A program made the translations under genes and the position numbers. From Kiritimatiellia bacterium (GTDB lineage Bacteria; Verrucomicrobiota; Kiritimatiellia; RFP12; UBA1067): 6,873 nt of DNA. This document shows, piece by piece, positions 1 to 5,866 of this stretch; the first letter of the stretch is position 1; each line of letters starts with the position of its first letter. The notes below the pieces were generated by a model. The model was not told the DNA's origin. It did no database searches and saw only the letters and a program-made list of their open reading frames with translations. The stretch lies in NCBI GenBank assembly GCA_017459225.1, contig JAFUDL010000549.1:1-6873 (forward strand), written 5' to 3'.

Positions 1-1888
1 ACACGGCGCCCCTCCACCAGTCTGTCCAGTCCGATCCCTTTGGCAGGCGCACCTTCGCATCGCAGGCGCTGGTGAAATCCGCCACCGGGCGAACGAGAAG
101 CGACGGGCCGAGAAGGAAGGAATCGGACGCGCCGTACGACGCCGGGTCGTTCGGGAACTCGAACGGGAGCGCGCGCACAACCGCAATGCCCGTCTTGTTC
201 TGCTCGCGGAAGAGCGAGTAGATGTACGGTATGAGGCTGTAGTGCAGGGCGTTGTATTTCCTGTAGCAGTCGAGCACGGCCTTGCTGCGGCGCGTCACGA
301 CCGCGTTCTCCTGCCATTCGTTCGACATCGGAAACGGCGTGAGGAACATCATCTCCGCCCGGCGCATGTAGGCGAAGTCGTTCGGCGTCTCGCGGTTGCG
401 TATTTCAGGCGTGTAGTACGAGCCGTAGCACGACTGCACGATGACGGACATGACGAACTGCTCGAATCCGTAGAAGTCGGTGTAGGCCGAAGTCGCCCAG
501 CGCTGCATGCCCGCCCAGTTGCCGCGGCTGAAGAGGAACGTGCGCCTGCCGTAGACGTCGCGGCAGCGTTCGTGCACGAAATTGCACGTCAGCGTTCCGA
601 TGAGGTTGTGGTAGGCGTTGCATGAGATGCCGCTTGGCATCTTCACGGCAAGACTTCTGCCCACCGCCCAGTCGTCGGTCTCATCCACCTTGAGGCCGTC
701 GGCCCCAAGGCCGAAGAGCACGTCCTCGTGCAGTTTCCAGTAGAGGTCGCGGGCGGCGGGAATCGTCATGTCGGGAACGAAGCCGCCGAAGCCATAGCGC
801 TTGTCGACGCCTTCGGCCTTCGCGATGTCGCCGCCCCAGCGTCCGTACGGCTCGCTAGCCTTGGCTATCGGGCAGTCCGGCGAGTAATATGGATGCTCCC
901 AGAAGTTCACCTTCACGCCGAGCCCGTGCATGACGTCCAGAAACCCCTTCGGATCCTTGAACCTGTCGCTCCATCGGAAGCTGCATGGATAGGCGCGGGA
1001 ATGCCAGCCAGGCTCTACGCCGACGACGTCAACCGATATGCCGGCCGCATGCTGCTCGCGGATCACGTTCTCGAGGTCCTTCGCGTTGAATCCTCCAGCG
1101 CCGCGGTACGTGAGCCCGAGCGCGTAGAGCGGCGGCATGTGCATGCGACCCGCAAGTTCGGACCAATTGGCGAGAATCTTCTTGTACGACGGCCCCCACA
1201 CGAAGTAGAAGTTCATCTCGCCTCCCTCAAGCGACACCGAATAGTCGCGCGCGAACGATATCCGCCCGCGGTTGGAGCCGCACAGGTATATGCCGTATCC
1301 CGACGAGCTGTACCAGAGCGGGACGATCGCGTGCACGTTCTTCTCGGAGAGCCATAGGTCGTATGTCCTGTCGCGCAGCTCCAGCGACTTGAAGTCGTTT
1401 CCAGGGATGTTGCCGAGCCCCATGAAGCGCTCCTCGCCGGCGACATCGCGCACGAACGAGGCCCTGCGCCCTTCTCCGTCCGCCGAGAAGGCCTCGGCCG
1501 AACTTCTGAAAACCACGCGCCCGTCAACGGAAACGGCTATTCCCAGAGTCTTGGCGTCAACCGAGACGGACGTCTTTCCGCAAGCCGCCGTCACGCCATC
1601 GGGCGAACGGCTCTCGCGAACCTTCACCGGCGCGTAGTCCGCATCGGTCTTCTCGATCGCCTGCCTTGCCACATAGACGGCCTGCGGGGTGAATTCCGCT
1701 CCGCCCGGCGCGTACCTGAAGTGCACAAGGTCCTCGCGGCAGAAATTCACCGCGAGCCTTCCAAACGCATTCGAGACCACCGTCTCGGCGCGCGCGGCGG
1801 AGAAGGCAGCCGCCAGCAGCGCCAACGCAATCCCCGCGCGCAGCCCAAGCTGGCTCTGCGCAGTGCAGATTGATGTCCTTGCGTCCAT
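1..1888 (-). CDS. Secreted glycoside hydrolase family 31 (alpha-xylosidase/alpha-glucosidase type), 3' end missing
   Basis: An open frame of 629 codons reads leftward off the window with no stop. Start: ATG at 1888-1886, preceded by AAAGGAAG 6 nt upstream; there is no credible alternative start. Residues 1-34 form a signal peptide (hydrophobic GIALALLAAAF, cleavage after SAARA), so export to the periplasm or outside is expected. Residues 35 to about 250 are the N-terminal beta-sandwich. The (beta/alpha)8 barrel starts near MPPLYALGLTYRG (residue 251). GADGLKVDETD places the family nucleophile at D402. SRGNWAGMQRWATSAYTDFYG places the likely acid/base at D471, 69 residues on, close to the spacing in known GH31 enzymes. 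WTDWWRG (621-627) is the usual motif of the C-terminal sandwich, so roughly the last 30-150 residues are missing. GH31 enzymes retain configuration while cleaving alpha-glycosides. The exact sugar (xylose, glucose or galactose) cannot be told here. It lies 75 bp downstream of the GH127 gene and is probably co-transcribed with it. Confidence 0.93.
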   Translation of the reverse strand, partial: MDARTSICTAQSQLGLRAGIALALLAAAFSAARAETVVSNAFGRLAVNFCREDLVHFRYAPGGAEFTPQAVYVARQAIEKTDADYAPVKVRESRSPDGVTAACGKTSVSVDAKTLGIAVSVDGRVVFRSSAEAFSADGEGRRASFVRDVAGEERFMGLGNIPGNDFKSLELRDRTYDLWLSEKNVHAIVPLWYSSSGYGIYLCGSNRGRISFARDYSVSLEGGEMNFYFVWGPSYKKILANWSELAGRMHMPPLYALGLTYRGAGGFNAKDLENVIREQHAAGISVDVVGVEPGWHSRAYPCSFRWSDRFKDPKGFLDVMHGLGVKVNFWEHPYYSPDCPIAKASEPYGRWGGDIAKAEGVDKRYGFGGFVPDMTIPAARDLYWKLHEDVLFGLGADGLKVDETDDWAVGRSLAVKMPSGISCNAYHNLIGTLTCNFVHERCRDVYGRRTFLFSRGNWAGMQRWATSAYTDFYGFEQFVMSVIVQSCYGSYYTPEIRNRETPNDFAYMRRAEMMFLTPFPMSNEWQENAVVTRRSKAVLDCYRKYNALHYSLIPYIYSLFREQNKTGIAVVRALPFEFPNDPASYGASDSFLLGPSLLVRPVADFTSACDAKVRLPKGSDWTDWWRGAV

Positions 1889-1946
1889 ACGCGTCTTCCT
1901 TTCGTTTTCACGGCGTCATGACCGCCGTATAAGGCCAAGGACATCA
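1871..1946 (-). promoter_or_regulatory. Inverted repeats around the GH31 start codon (possible mRNA fold)
   Basis: A perfect 11-bp inverted repeat (TGATGTCCTTG at 1871-1881, CAAGGACATCA at 1936-1946) encloses the GH31 ribosome binding site and ATG with a 54-nt spacer. Inside it is a second stem (ACGGCG 1910-1915 / CGCCGT 1923-1928) just upstream of the Shine-Dalgarno. The distal arm also takes part in a small local hairpin (AGGAC 1938-1942 / GTCCT 1947-1951), so the long and short pairings exclude each other. I see no clear sigma-70 promoter in the 75-bp gap, which favours read-through from the GH127 gene. A control role for the fold is inference only. Confidence 0.4.
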
Positions 1947-1963
1947 GTCCTATGGGAACAACA

Positions 1964-4447
1964 TCAGCGGAACTGCCATTCGAGGATGCCGCCGCTCCAG
2001 CCTTCCTGAAGCTGAATCGAAAGACGCACGGCCTGAGCCTTGACCGGGGCAGGAAAGTCAAGCGCGCAGAACTTGTCTTTCGCAACCGGCCCTTGGCCGC
2101 CGGCGTCCTGCCAAGGCGCATCCTTCGCGGCGCGCCACTGCGCCTTCCACGACGCCGGCAGACGGCAGTTGCCATTCTTCCCGTCGTCGAACCAGTACAC
2201 CGAAACGCCCTTGAGCTCCTCAACCTGGCTGAACTCGCACATCACCCATTCGGCCGTGCCCTTGTGGTCCCAGAACGTGTGGCGCGGAATGGACTCGTCG
2301 TTGGACGCCTTTGGCAGCACGCCGTCGCACGCGGCCGAGATGCTGTCGCGCGGGTAGCAGAAAGAGGCCGAGAGCTTGAAGTCGAAGCTGGCGCTGTCAA
2401 CCTGCGGTGCGACGGGGAACCAAGTCTGCATCTCGCCCGCTCCGCGGTGGCACCACGCAAAATACGGCACAAGCTTGAGCACTGCATTCTCCACACGGCT
2501 CGAGCGCAGACCGCGACGCACGGAGGCGGCCTGAACGGTGAAGGCAGGATAGACGTTTCCGAGGATGTTGCACGTGGCGGGCGTGAACTTGGCGTCGGCG
2601 GCGATCGACTTGTCAAGGACGCGCCCGCCGTTGTCCACGCCTTCCGCGCAGTAGAGGATCGGGCCGCACTCCACGGCAAGCCTGCCGCGGTCCTGCTTCA
2701 CGGCGTCATGCGCCTTCACGCGCCTCACAGGCATGTTCATCGCGACCTCCACCACGTCGCCCTTCTTCCATTCGCGCTTGATCGCGCAATAGCCCTTCTC
2801 CGGCGTGAACGCAAACGGCTTGCCGTTCACCTTCACGGAGAAGTCGGCCAGCGAACCTGGCGTGGTCTGCGTGTAGAGGTCGCTCGGCACGGGACGGCCC
2901 ACGCACCATCCAGGCACGCGAACGTTGAGGGTAAAGTTTCGGGTTTCGGGTTTCTGGTTTCTAGTTTCGGGTTTCTGGTTTCGGGTTTCGATGTCCGCAA
3001 CGGTGATCTTGGAGGCGCCCTTCCAGGGGTAGTCTGTCTCCTGCGAGAGCTTGACGGTGCCGCCGGAGAGAGCGAGCTTCGCGTCGCTCGCCACGAAGAG
3101 GTTCACGTAAGCCGCGTCACCGCGCGTAGCGTAGGCGAACTGCGCGATCTGCGGGATGAAGCGCACGATGTTCACGGGGCAGCAGCTGCAGCCGAACCAC
3201 TTCGAGCGCTGGTAGCCGCCGCGCGATGCGAGCGGGTTCGGGTAGAAGAACTCGTCGCCGCCGAGAGAGATGCCGCTCAGGAAGCCGTTGTAGATCACGC
3301 GCTCCAGGACGTCGATGTACTTCGCGTCACCGCGCATCAGGAACATGCGCTGGTTCCAGAGAGCGTTAGCGATGGCGGCGCACGTCTCGAGGTATGCGCC
3401 TTCGTTGGGGAGGTCATAGTTGTCGCCAAACGCCTCGCCCGCGCTGCCGAGCCTCTTGTCGGCGTAGTTGACGTGACGGTGCGCGCCGATGCCGCCGTTC
3501 AGGTGGAGCTTCTTCGAGACCACGTTCTCCCAGAGGGCGTCGATTGCGGCGACGTACGAGCGGTCGCCTGTGAGGGCGGCGACGTCGGCCATGCCGCAGT
3601 AGAGATAGCCGGCGCGCACGGCGTGGCCGAGGGCCTCGCGCTGGTCGACAACGGGCACGTGGTCCTGGAGGCCGGCGTTCCACGTGTGGCGTAGGTCCTT
3701 GCGTCCGCGCATGTCGAGGAAGGTCTTGGCCATCTTGAGATAGCGCGGCTCGCCGGTGGCGCGGTAGAGCTTGCAGAGGGCGAGCTCGATCTCCTCGTGG
3801 CCAGGGGCCTCGTGGAGCTGGGTGGGACCAAATCCGAACGTGCGCGAGACGAGGTCGGCGCTGCGGATGGCGACGTCGAGGAGCGAACGCTTGCCCGTGA
3901 CCTGATAGTAGGCGACCGCTGCCTCGTACATGTGGCCGATGTTGTAGAGCTCGTGGCCGTGGTCGCAGCGGCTCCAGCGGGTGGGGCCCATCATGCCGTA
4001 CTTGACGTTGCCGTTCTTGTCCGTACCATAGTTGAAGCCGAGCGTGCGAGCGGTGTAGAGGTATCCGTCGGGCTCCTGCGCGCGGGCGATGTTGGCGATG
4101 AGATCGTCGAGGTACTTCTCGAGCTTGGGGTCTGGGTGCGTGGAGAGCGTGTAGGCCGCGCCCTCGATGATCTTGTACACGTCGGAGTCGTCGAACGGGA
4201 TGCCGCGGAAACCATGCCCTTCACGCCTGCCGGCCGCCTCGAAGTTGTGGATGCGGCCCGTCTCCTCGCTCTTGCGGAAGTCGGCCTGCACCGTCACGAT
4301 GCGGTTCGTCTCGAAGCGCGGCAGCCAGAAGCCCGCGCGGATTGAGACGTTCGTCATGTCGGCGGCGCGGAACGGATAGTCGTTCGCGGCCATGCACATG
4401 CCAACGGCGATAGACGCCGCACATACGGCAAATGTCTTCTTGTTCAT
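1964..4447 (-). CDS. Secreted GH127-type beta-L-arabinofuranosidase with C-terminal discoidin-like domain
   Basis: This 827-aa protein starts at ATG 4447-4445 with AAAGGAAA just upstream and stops at TGA 1966-1964. Residues 1-20 are a signal peptide (MNKKTFAVCAASIAVG, likely cleavage after CMA). The (alpha/alpha)6 barrel spans about 25-435, with landmarks such as GRIHNFEAAGR and EPDGYLYT. The active-site pattern of the family is complete. E354-T-C356 and C422-C423-P match the zinc-binding Glu338/Cys340/Cys417/Cys418 of Bifidobacterium HypBA1. E338 in GEAFG lies 16 residues before E354, as HypBA1 Glu322 does before Glu338. C422 would be the cysteine nucleophile. A beta-domain follows (about 440-690, FTLNVRVPGW), then an F5/8 type C-like domain (about 705-827, VSVYWFDDG...CRLPASW). 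The expected role is release of beta-L-arabinofuranose from plant glycans or glycoproteins outside the cytoplasm; GH146 is a close alternative. Residues 487-504 are encoded by a 7-bp repeat. It is probably the first gene of a leftward operon with GH31. Confidence 0.93.
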   Translation of the reverse strand: MNKKTFAVCAASIAVGMCMAANDYPFRAADMTNVSIRAGFWLPRFETNRIVTVQADFRKSEETGRIHNFEAAGRREGHGFRGIPFDDSDVYKIIEGAAYTLSTHPDPKLEKYLDDLIANIARAQEPDGYLYTARTLGFNYGTDKNGNVKYGMMGPTRWSRCDHGHELYNIGHMYEAAVAYYQVTGKRSLLDVAIRSADLVSRTFGFGPTQLHEAPGHEEIELALCKLYRATGEPRYLKMAKTFLDMRGRKDLRHTWNAGLQDHVPVVDQREALGHAVRAGYLYCGMADVAALTGDRSYVAAIDALWENVVSKKLHLNGGIGAHRHVNYADKRLGSAGEAFGDNYDLPNEGAYLETCAAIANALWNQRMFLMRGDAKYIDVLERVIYNGFLSGISLGGDEFFYPNPLASRGGYQRSKWFGCSCCPVNIVRFIPQIAQFAYATRGDAAYVNLFVASDAKLALSGGTVKLSQETDYPWKGASKITVADIETRNQKPETRNQKPETRNFTLNVRVPGWCVGRPVPSDLYTQTTPGSLADFSVKVNGKPFAFTPEKGYCAIKREWKKGDVVEVAMNMPVRRVKAHDAVKQDRGRLAVECGPILYCAEGVDNGGRVLDKSIAADAKFTPATCNILGNVYPAFTVQAASVRRGLRSSRVENAVLKLVPYFAWCHRGAGEMQTWFPVAPQVDSASFDFKLSASFCYPRDSISAACDGVLPKASNDESIPRHTFWDHKGTAEWVMCEFSQVEELKGVSVYWFDDGKNGNCRLPASWKAQWRAAKDAPWQDAGGQGPVAKDKFCALDFPAPVKAQAVRLSIQLQEGWSGGILEWQFR
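2936..2991. repeat. Eight tandem 7-bp units (GTTTCNN) inside the GH127 gene
   Basis: Read on the plus strand, eight adjacent 7-mers follow GTTTC + two bases: GG, GG, TG, TA, GG, TG, GG, GA. On the coding strand the unit is YMGAAAC. Because 7 is not a multiple of 3, three units (21 bp) make one 7-residue peptide period, giving ETRNQKPETRNQKPETRN at residues 487-504. The single TAG-bearing unit is read as ACT AGA, so the frame stays open. The tract falls between two beta-strands of the post-barrel domain (KITVADI and FTLNVRVPGW), a place for a surface loop. Both flanks keep normal family sequence. Confidence 0.95.
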
Positions 4448-4486
4448 CTTTTTCCTTTAGTGCCTATTACGATTTTCTACGATGCC

Positions 4487-4516
4487 CCACGCACAAAAGT
4501 ATATCAGAACGCGTGG
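4487..4516. repeat. 6-bp inverted repeat bracketing the GH127 -10 box
   Basis: CCACGC (4487-4492) and GCGTGG (4511-4516) are exact reverse complements separated by 18 bp. The spacer contains the proposed leftward -10 element (4498-4503), and the left arm overlaps the expected transcription start near 4491. This could be an operator for a glycan-responsive regulator or a chance match. Six-base arms are short, so confidence is low. Confidence 0.3.
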
Positions 4517-4526
4517 AGATAAACAA
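4498..4526 (-). promoter_or_regulatory. Probable sigma-70 promoter of the GH127-GH31 operon
   Basis: On the minus strand, TTGTTT (4526-4521) and TATACT (4503-4498) are separated by exactly 17 bp. The -10 is five of six to consensus and the -35 is three of six. Transcription would start near 4491, giving a leader of about 44 nt that contains the AAAGGAAA ribosome binding site of the GH127 gene. Its position in a divergent intergenic region and its orientation fit. Sigma-factor preference in this phylum is assumed to follow the general bacterial pattern. Confidence 0.5.
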
Positions 4527-4547
4527 GCCCGCAATGGCGCATCGGCA

Positions 4548-4608
4548 AAAAAGTTAGCCAAGGCTATTGACTGCGCCGCGCCAATATGTTATAATAGGCT
4601 AACTTTTT
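4548..4608. promoter_or_regulatory. 12-bp perfect inverted repeat flanking the operon promoter; DtxR/IdeR-like operator candidate
   Basis: AAAAAGTTAGCC (4548-4559) and GGCTAACTTTTT (4597-4608) are exact reverse complements with a 37-bp spacer that holds the -35 and most of the -10. The left arm runs into a second half-site, making TAGCC-AA-GGCTA (4555-4566), which touches the -35. AGCCAGGCTA recurs at 4615-4624 over the start codon. Against the DtxR/IdeR consensus as I recall it (TTAGGTTAGSCTAACCTAA), 4589-4607 matches 13 of 19 positions and 4549-4567 matches 12 of 19. The geometry is that of a repressor covering both promoter edges. The identity of the regulator is inference. Confidence 0.6.
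4567..4595 (+). promoter_or_regulatory. Strong sigma-70 promoter of the DUF3793-flavodoxin operon
   Basis: TTGACT (4567-4572) and TATAAT (4590-4595) are separated by 17 bp, so the -35 is five of six and the -10 is a perfect match. Transcription should begin near 4602, giving a short leader of about 22 nt with GAGG (4609-4612) lying 11 nt before the ATG at 4624. Such a strong core suggests that expression is held down by a repressor, in line with the inverted repeats that surround it. Confidence 0.85.
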
Positions 4609-4623
4609 GAGGCAAGCCAGGCT

Positions 4624-5244
4624 ATGAAGAAACAAAGCGACAGAATAGACGAATTGCACCGAAAGGAATTGCTGAAGTTCCTGCTGGTGAAGACTGCGGT
4701 GGTGCGGCAGGGCATCAAGCCCGCCGAGCTGCTGCGCGTCAGGCACTGCTACTCGTCGGTCAACGAGGAGGGACTTCGCGTATGCCTCTACCGTAGCGAC
4801 ATCTATGAGATCCTTGGCCTTGAATACGTTGAACTGAAGGTCGAAGACAAGAGCTCGCTGGTGCTTTTCTACAATCCTCCTGCCCTTCAGGCAACGCTTC
4901 AAGCGCCCCGCAACCGCCGCTGGCTGGCGAGGCTTGGATATCCGCAGGATGGGACTATGCACCAAATGCTCGCTACTCTCTGCCGTCGTGCAAATGGGAA
5001 AGAACTGCCGCACGAAGTCGGAATCTTCATCGGCTATCCGCTCAAGGACGTGGCTGGCTTCATGCAAAGGATTCCCGCGACTCCCGTCCACCACGGGGCA
5101 TGGCGCGTGTACGGCGTAGCGGACGAATCGCTTCGCCGCATGCGGCTCTATGCCAATGCGGAAGCCAACGCCGTCAGAGTGCTAGACCGCTCGAGCGGAA
5201 TTGAGGAGTTCATAAACGCAATCTCTGCCAAACAGGCAAGTTAA
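4624..5244 (+). CDS. DUF3793 family protein (function unknown)
   Basis: This 206-aa cytoplasmic protein has no signal peptide or membrane segment. ATG 4624 is chosen because it is the first start after the promoter and has GAGG 11 nt upstream, a slightly long spacing. Features I recognise from DUF3793 are GIKPAELLRV (residues 30-39), GLRVCLYRSD (50-59), LVLFYNP (79-85), LGYP (104-107), LPHEVGIFIGYPLKDVAGFM (128-147) and GAWRVYG (158-164). The length agrees with the family. I know of no assigned biochemical role. Members are common in anaerobic Clostridia next to flavodoxins, and here too a flavodoxin follows after 12 bp, so the two are surely co-transcribed. The family's usual home suggests possible transfer from Firmicutes, but this cannot be shown from one locus. 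The operator-like repeats upstream hint at metal-responsive control. The family call is from recalled motifs, not a profile search. Confidence 0.82.
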   Translation: MKKQSDRIDELHRKELLKFLLVKTAVVRQGIKPAELLRVRHCYSSVNEEGLRVCLYRSDIYEILGLEYVELKVEDKSSLVLFYNPPALQATLQAPRNRRWLARLGYPQDGTMHQMLATLCRRANGKELPHEVGIFIGYPLKDVAGFMQRIPATPVHHGAWRVYGVADESLRRMRLYANAEANAVRVLDRSSGIEEFINAISAKQAS

Positions 5245-5256
5245 AGAAAGGAAAAC

Positions 5257-5826
5257 ATGAAAGCTGCTGTAGTGTATTCTACGCTAACAGGCAATATGAA
5301 AAAGGTTGCCGAGGCATTCTGCACGGGACTCGGCGAGGGTGCCGAAATCTTCGACGTGGCAAACGCCCCCGACCCTGCGGAATTCGATCTTGTGGCCATA
5401 GGATTCTGGGTGGACCGAGGACATCCCGACCAGAAGTCCATGGACTACATGAAGAAGATCACGGGCAAGAAGGTGTTCTCGTTCTTCACGCTCGGCGCGA
5501 AGCCGAAGAGCGCCCATGCGTTCAAGTGCGCCTACACGGCGGCGTCCTACTACGGATCGGGATGCGAGCAGATCGGTTCCTGGCACTGCCAGGGCGCGAT
5601 CGACCCGAAGCTCATCGAGCAGATGCGCAAGATGCCGAAGGTGCCAGGCAATCCCCACGCCGCCACGCCGGAGACCGAGGCCCGCTGGGCCGCAGCCGCC
5701 AGCCATCCGGACGCCGAGGACCTTGCCGCCGCGACAGAAGCCGCCAAGGCCGTCCGCCAGATCGTGACCGGCGAGGATCCATACGCCGAACTAAAGGCCA
5801 AGCTGAAGGCAGAAGGAAAAATCTAG
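5257..5826 (+). CDS. Flavodoxin-like FMN protein with charged C-terminal tail
   Basis: A 189-aa cytoplasmic protein; ATG 5257 has AAAGGA 5 nt upstream and follows the DUF3793 stop by 12 bp. The N-terminus KAAVVYSTLTGNMKKVAEAF has the flavodoxin beta1-loop-alpha1, with STLTGN (8-13) as the FMN-phosphate loop (family T/S-x-T-G-N). GFWVDRGHPD (49-58) and FFTLGAKPKSAHA (76-88) are the other two flavin-binding loops. They look like the flavodoxin-family proteins of anaerobes with a WVD...TLGA pattern, a group that includes BilS-like proteins, but I would not assign that name. Residues from about 130 on form an Ala/Glu/Lys-rich helical tail ending DPYAELKAKLKAEGKI, beyond the minimal fold. It probably carries single electrons to an unknown partner, possibly one of its operon neighbours. 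Several cysteines (22, 91, 103, 111) are present without an evident cluster-binding motif. Confidence 0.88.
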   Translation: MKAAVVYSTLTGNMKKVAEAFCTGLGEGAEIFDVANAPDPAEFDLVAIGFWVDRGHPDQKSMDYMKKITGKKVFSFFTLGAKPKSAHAFKCAYTAASYYGSGCEQIGSWHCQGAIDPKLIEQMRKMPKVPGNPHAATPETEARWAAAASHPDAEDLAAATEAAKAVRQIVTGEDPYAELKAKLKAEGKI

Positions 5827-5858
5827 AAAACTTACTAGAGAACCTAGAAGGCCAGAAG
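5823..5858 (+). repeat. Degenerate CTAGARRRC repeats between flavodoxin and next gene
   Basis: Three near-copies occur: CTAGAAAAC (5823-5831), CTAGAGAAC (5835-5843) and CTAGAAGGC (5844-5852), followed by a weaker CAGAAGAA. The first copy contains the TAG stop codon of the flavodoxin gene. The tract fills the 40-bp gap before the 81-aa gene, and its AGAAGAA end (5854-5860) could serve as a weak ribosome binding site. The units share the YMGAAAC flavour of the repeat in the GH127 gene, although the period is 8-12 rather than 7. Confidence 0.55.
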
Positions 5859-5866
5859 AAAAAGCC

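Noticed and set aside
1..20. Expected C-terminal end of GH31
   Set aside because: No stop codon occurs in frame before the edge, so the gene is reported as cut by the window and not as a truncated pseudogene.
728..1357. A 209-codon open frame on the plus strand
   Set aside because: It is antisense to the GH31 reading frame, which shows a signal peptide, both catalytic aspartates and family motifs across the same bases.
2936..2991. The GTTTCNN array considered as a CRISPR or as a eukaryotic telomere remnant
   Set aside because: There are no spacers between units, and the unit is 7 bp, too short for CRISPR. The array is only 56 bp long and sits inside a bacterial coding frame.
1952..3694. A 580-codon open frame on the plus strand
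   Set aside because: It lies wholly antisense to the GH127 gene (and its stop-free length follows from the high-GC codon bias there). Its product is Arg/Val/His-rich with no recognisable motif, while the minus-strand frame has complete GH127 active-site motifs.
3797..4345. A 182-codon open frame on the plus strand
   Set aside because: It is antisense to the N-terminal barrel of GH127. Its composition (Val/Glu/Ala/Arg) is typical of the shadow of a GC-rich gene.
4564..5094. A 176-codon open frame on the minus strand
   Set aside because: It overlaps the DUF3793 gene and its promoter in antisense. The plus-strand frame has a strong promoter, a ribosome binding site and recognisable family motifs.
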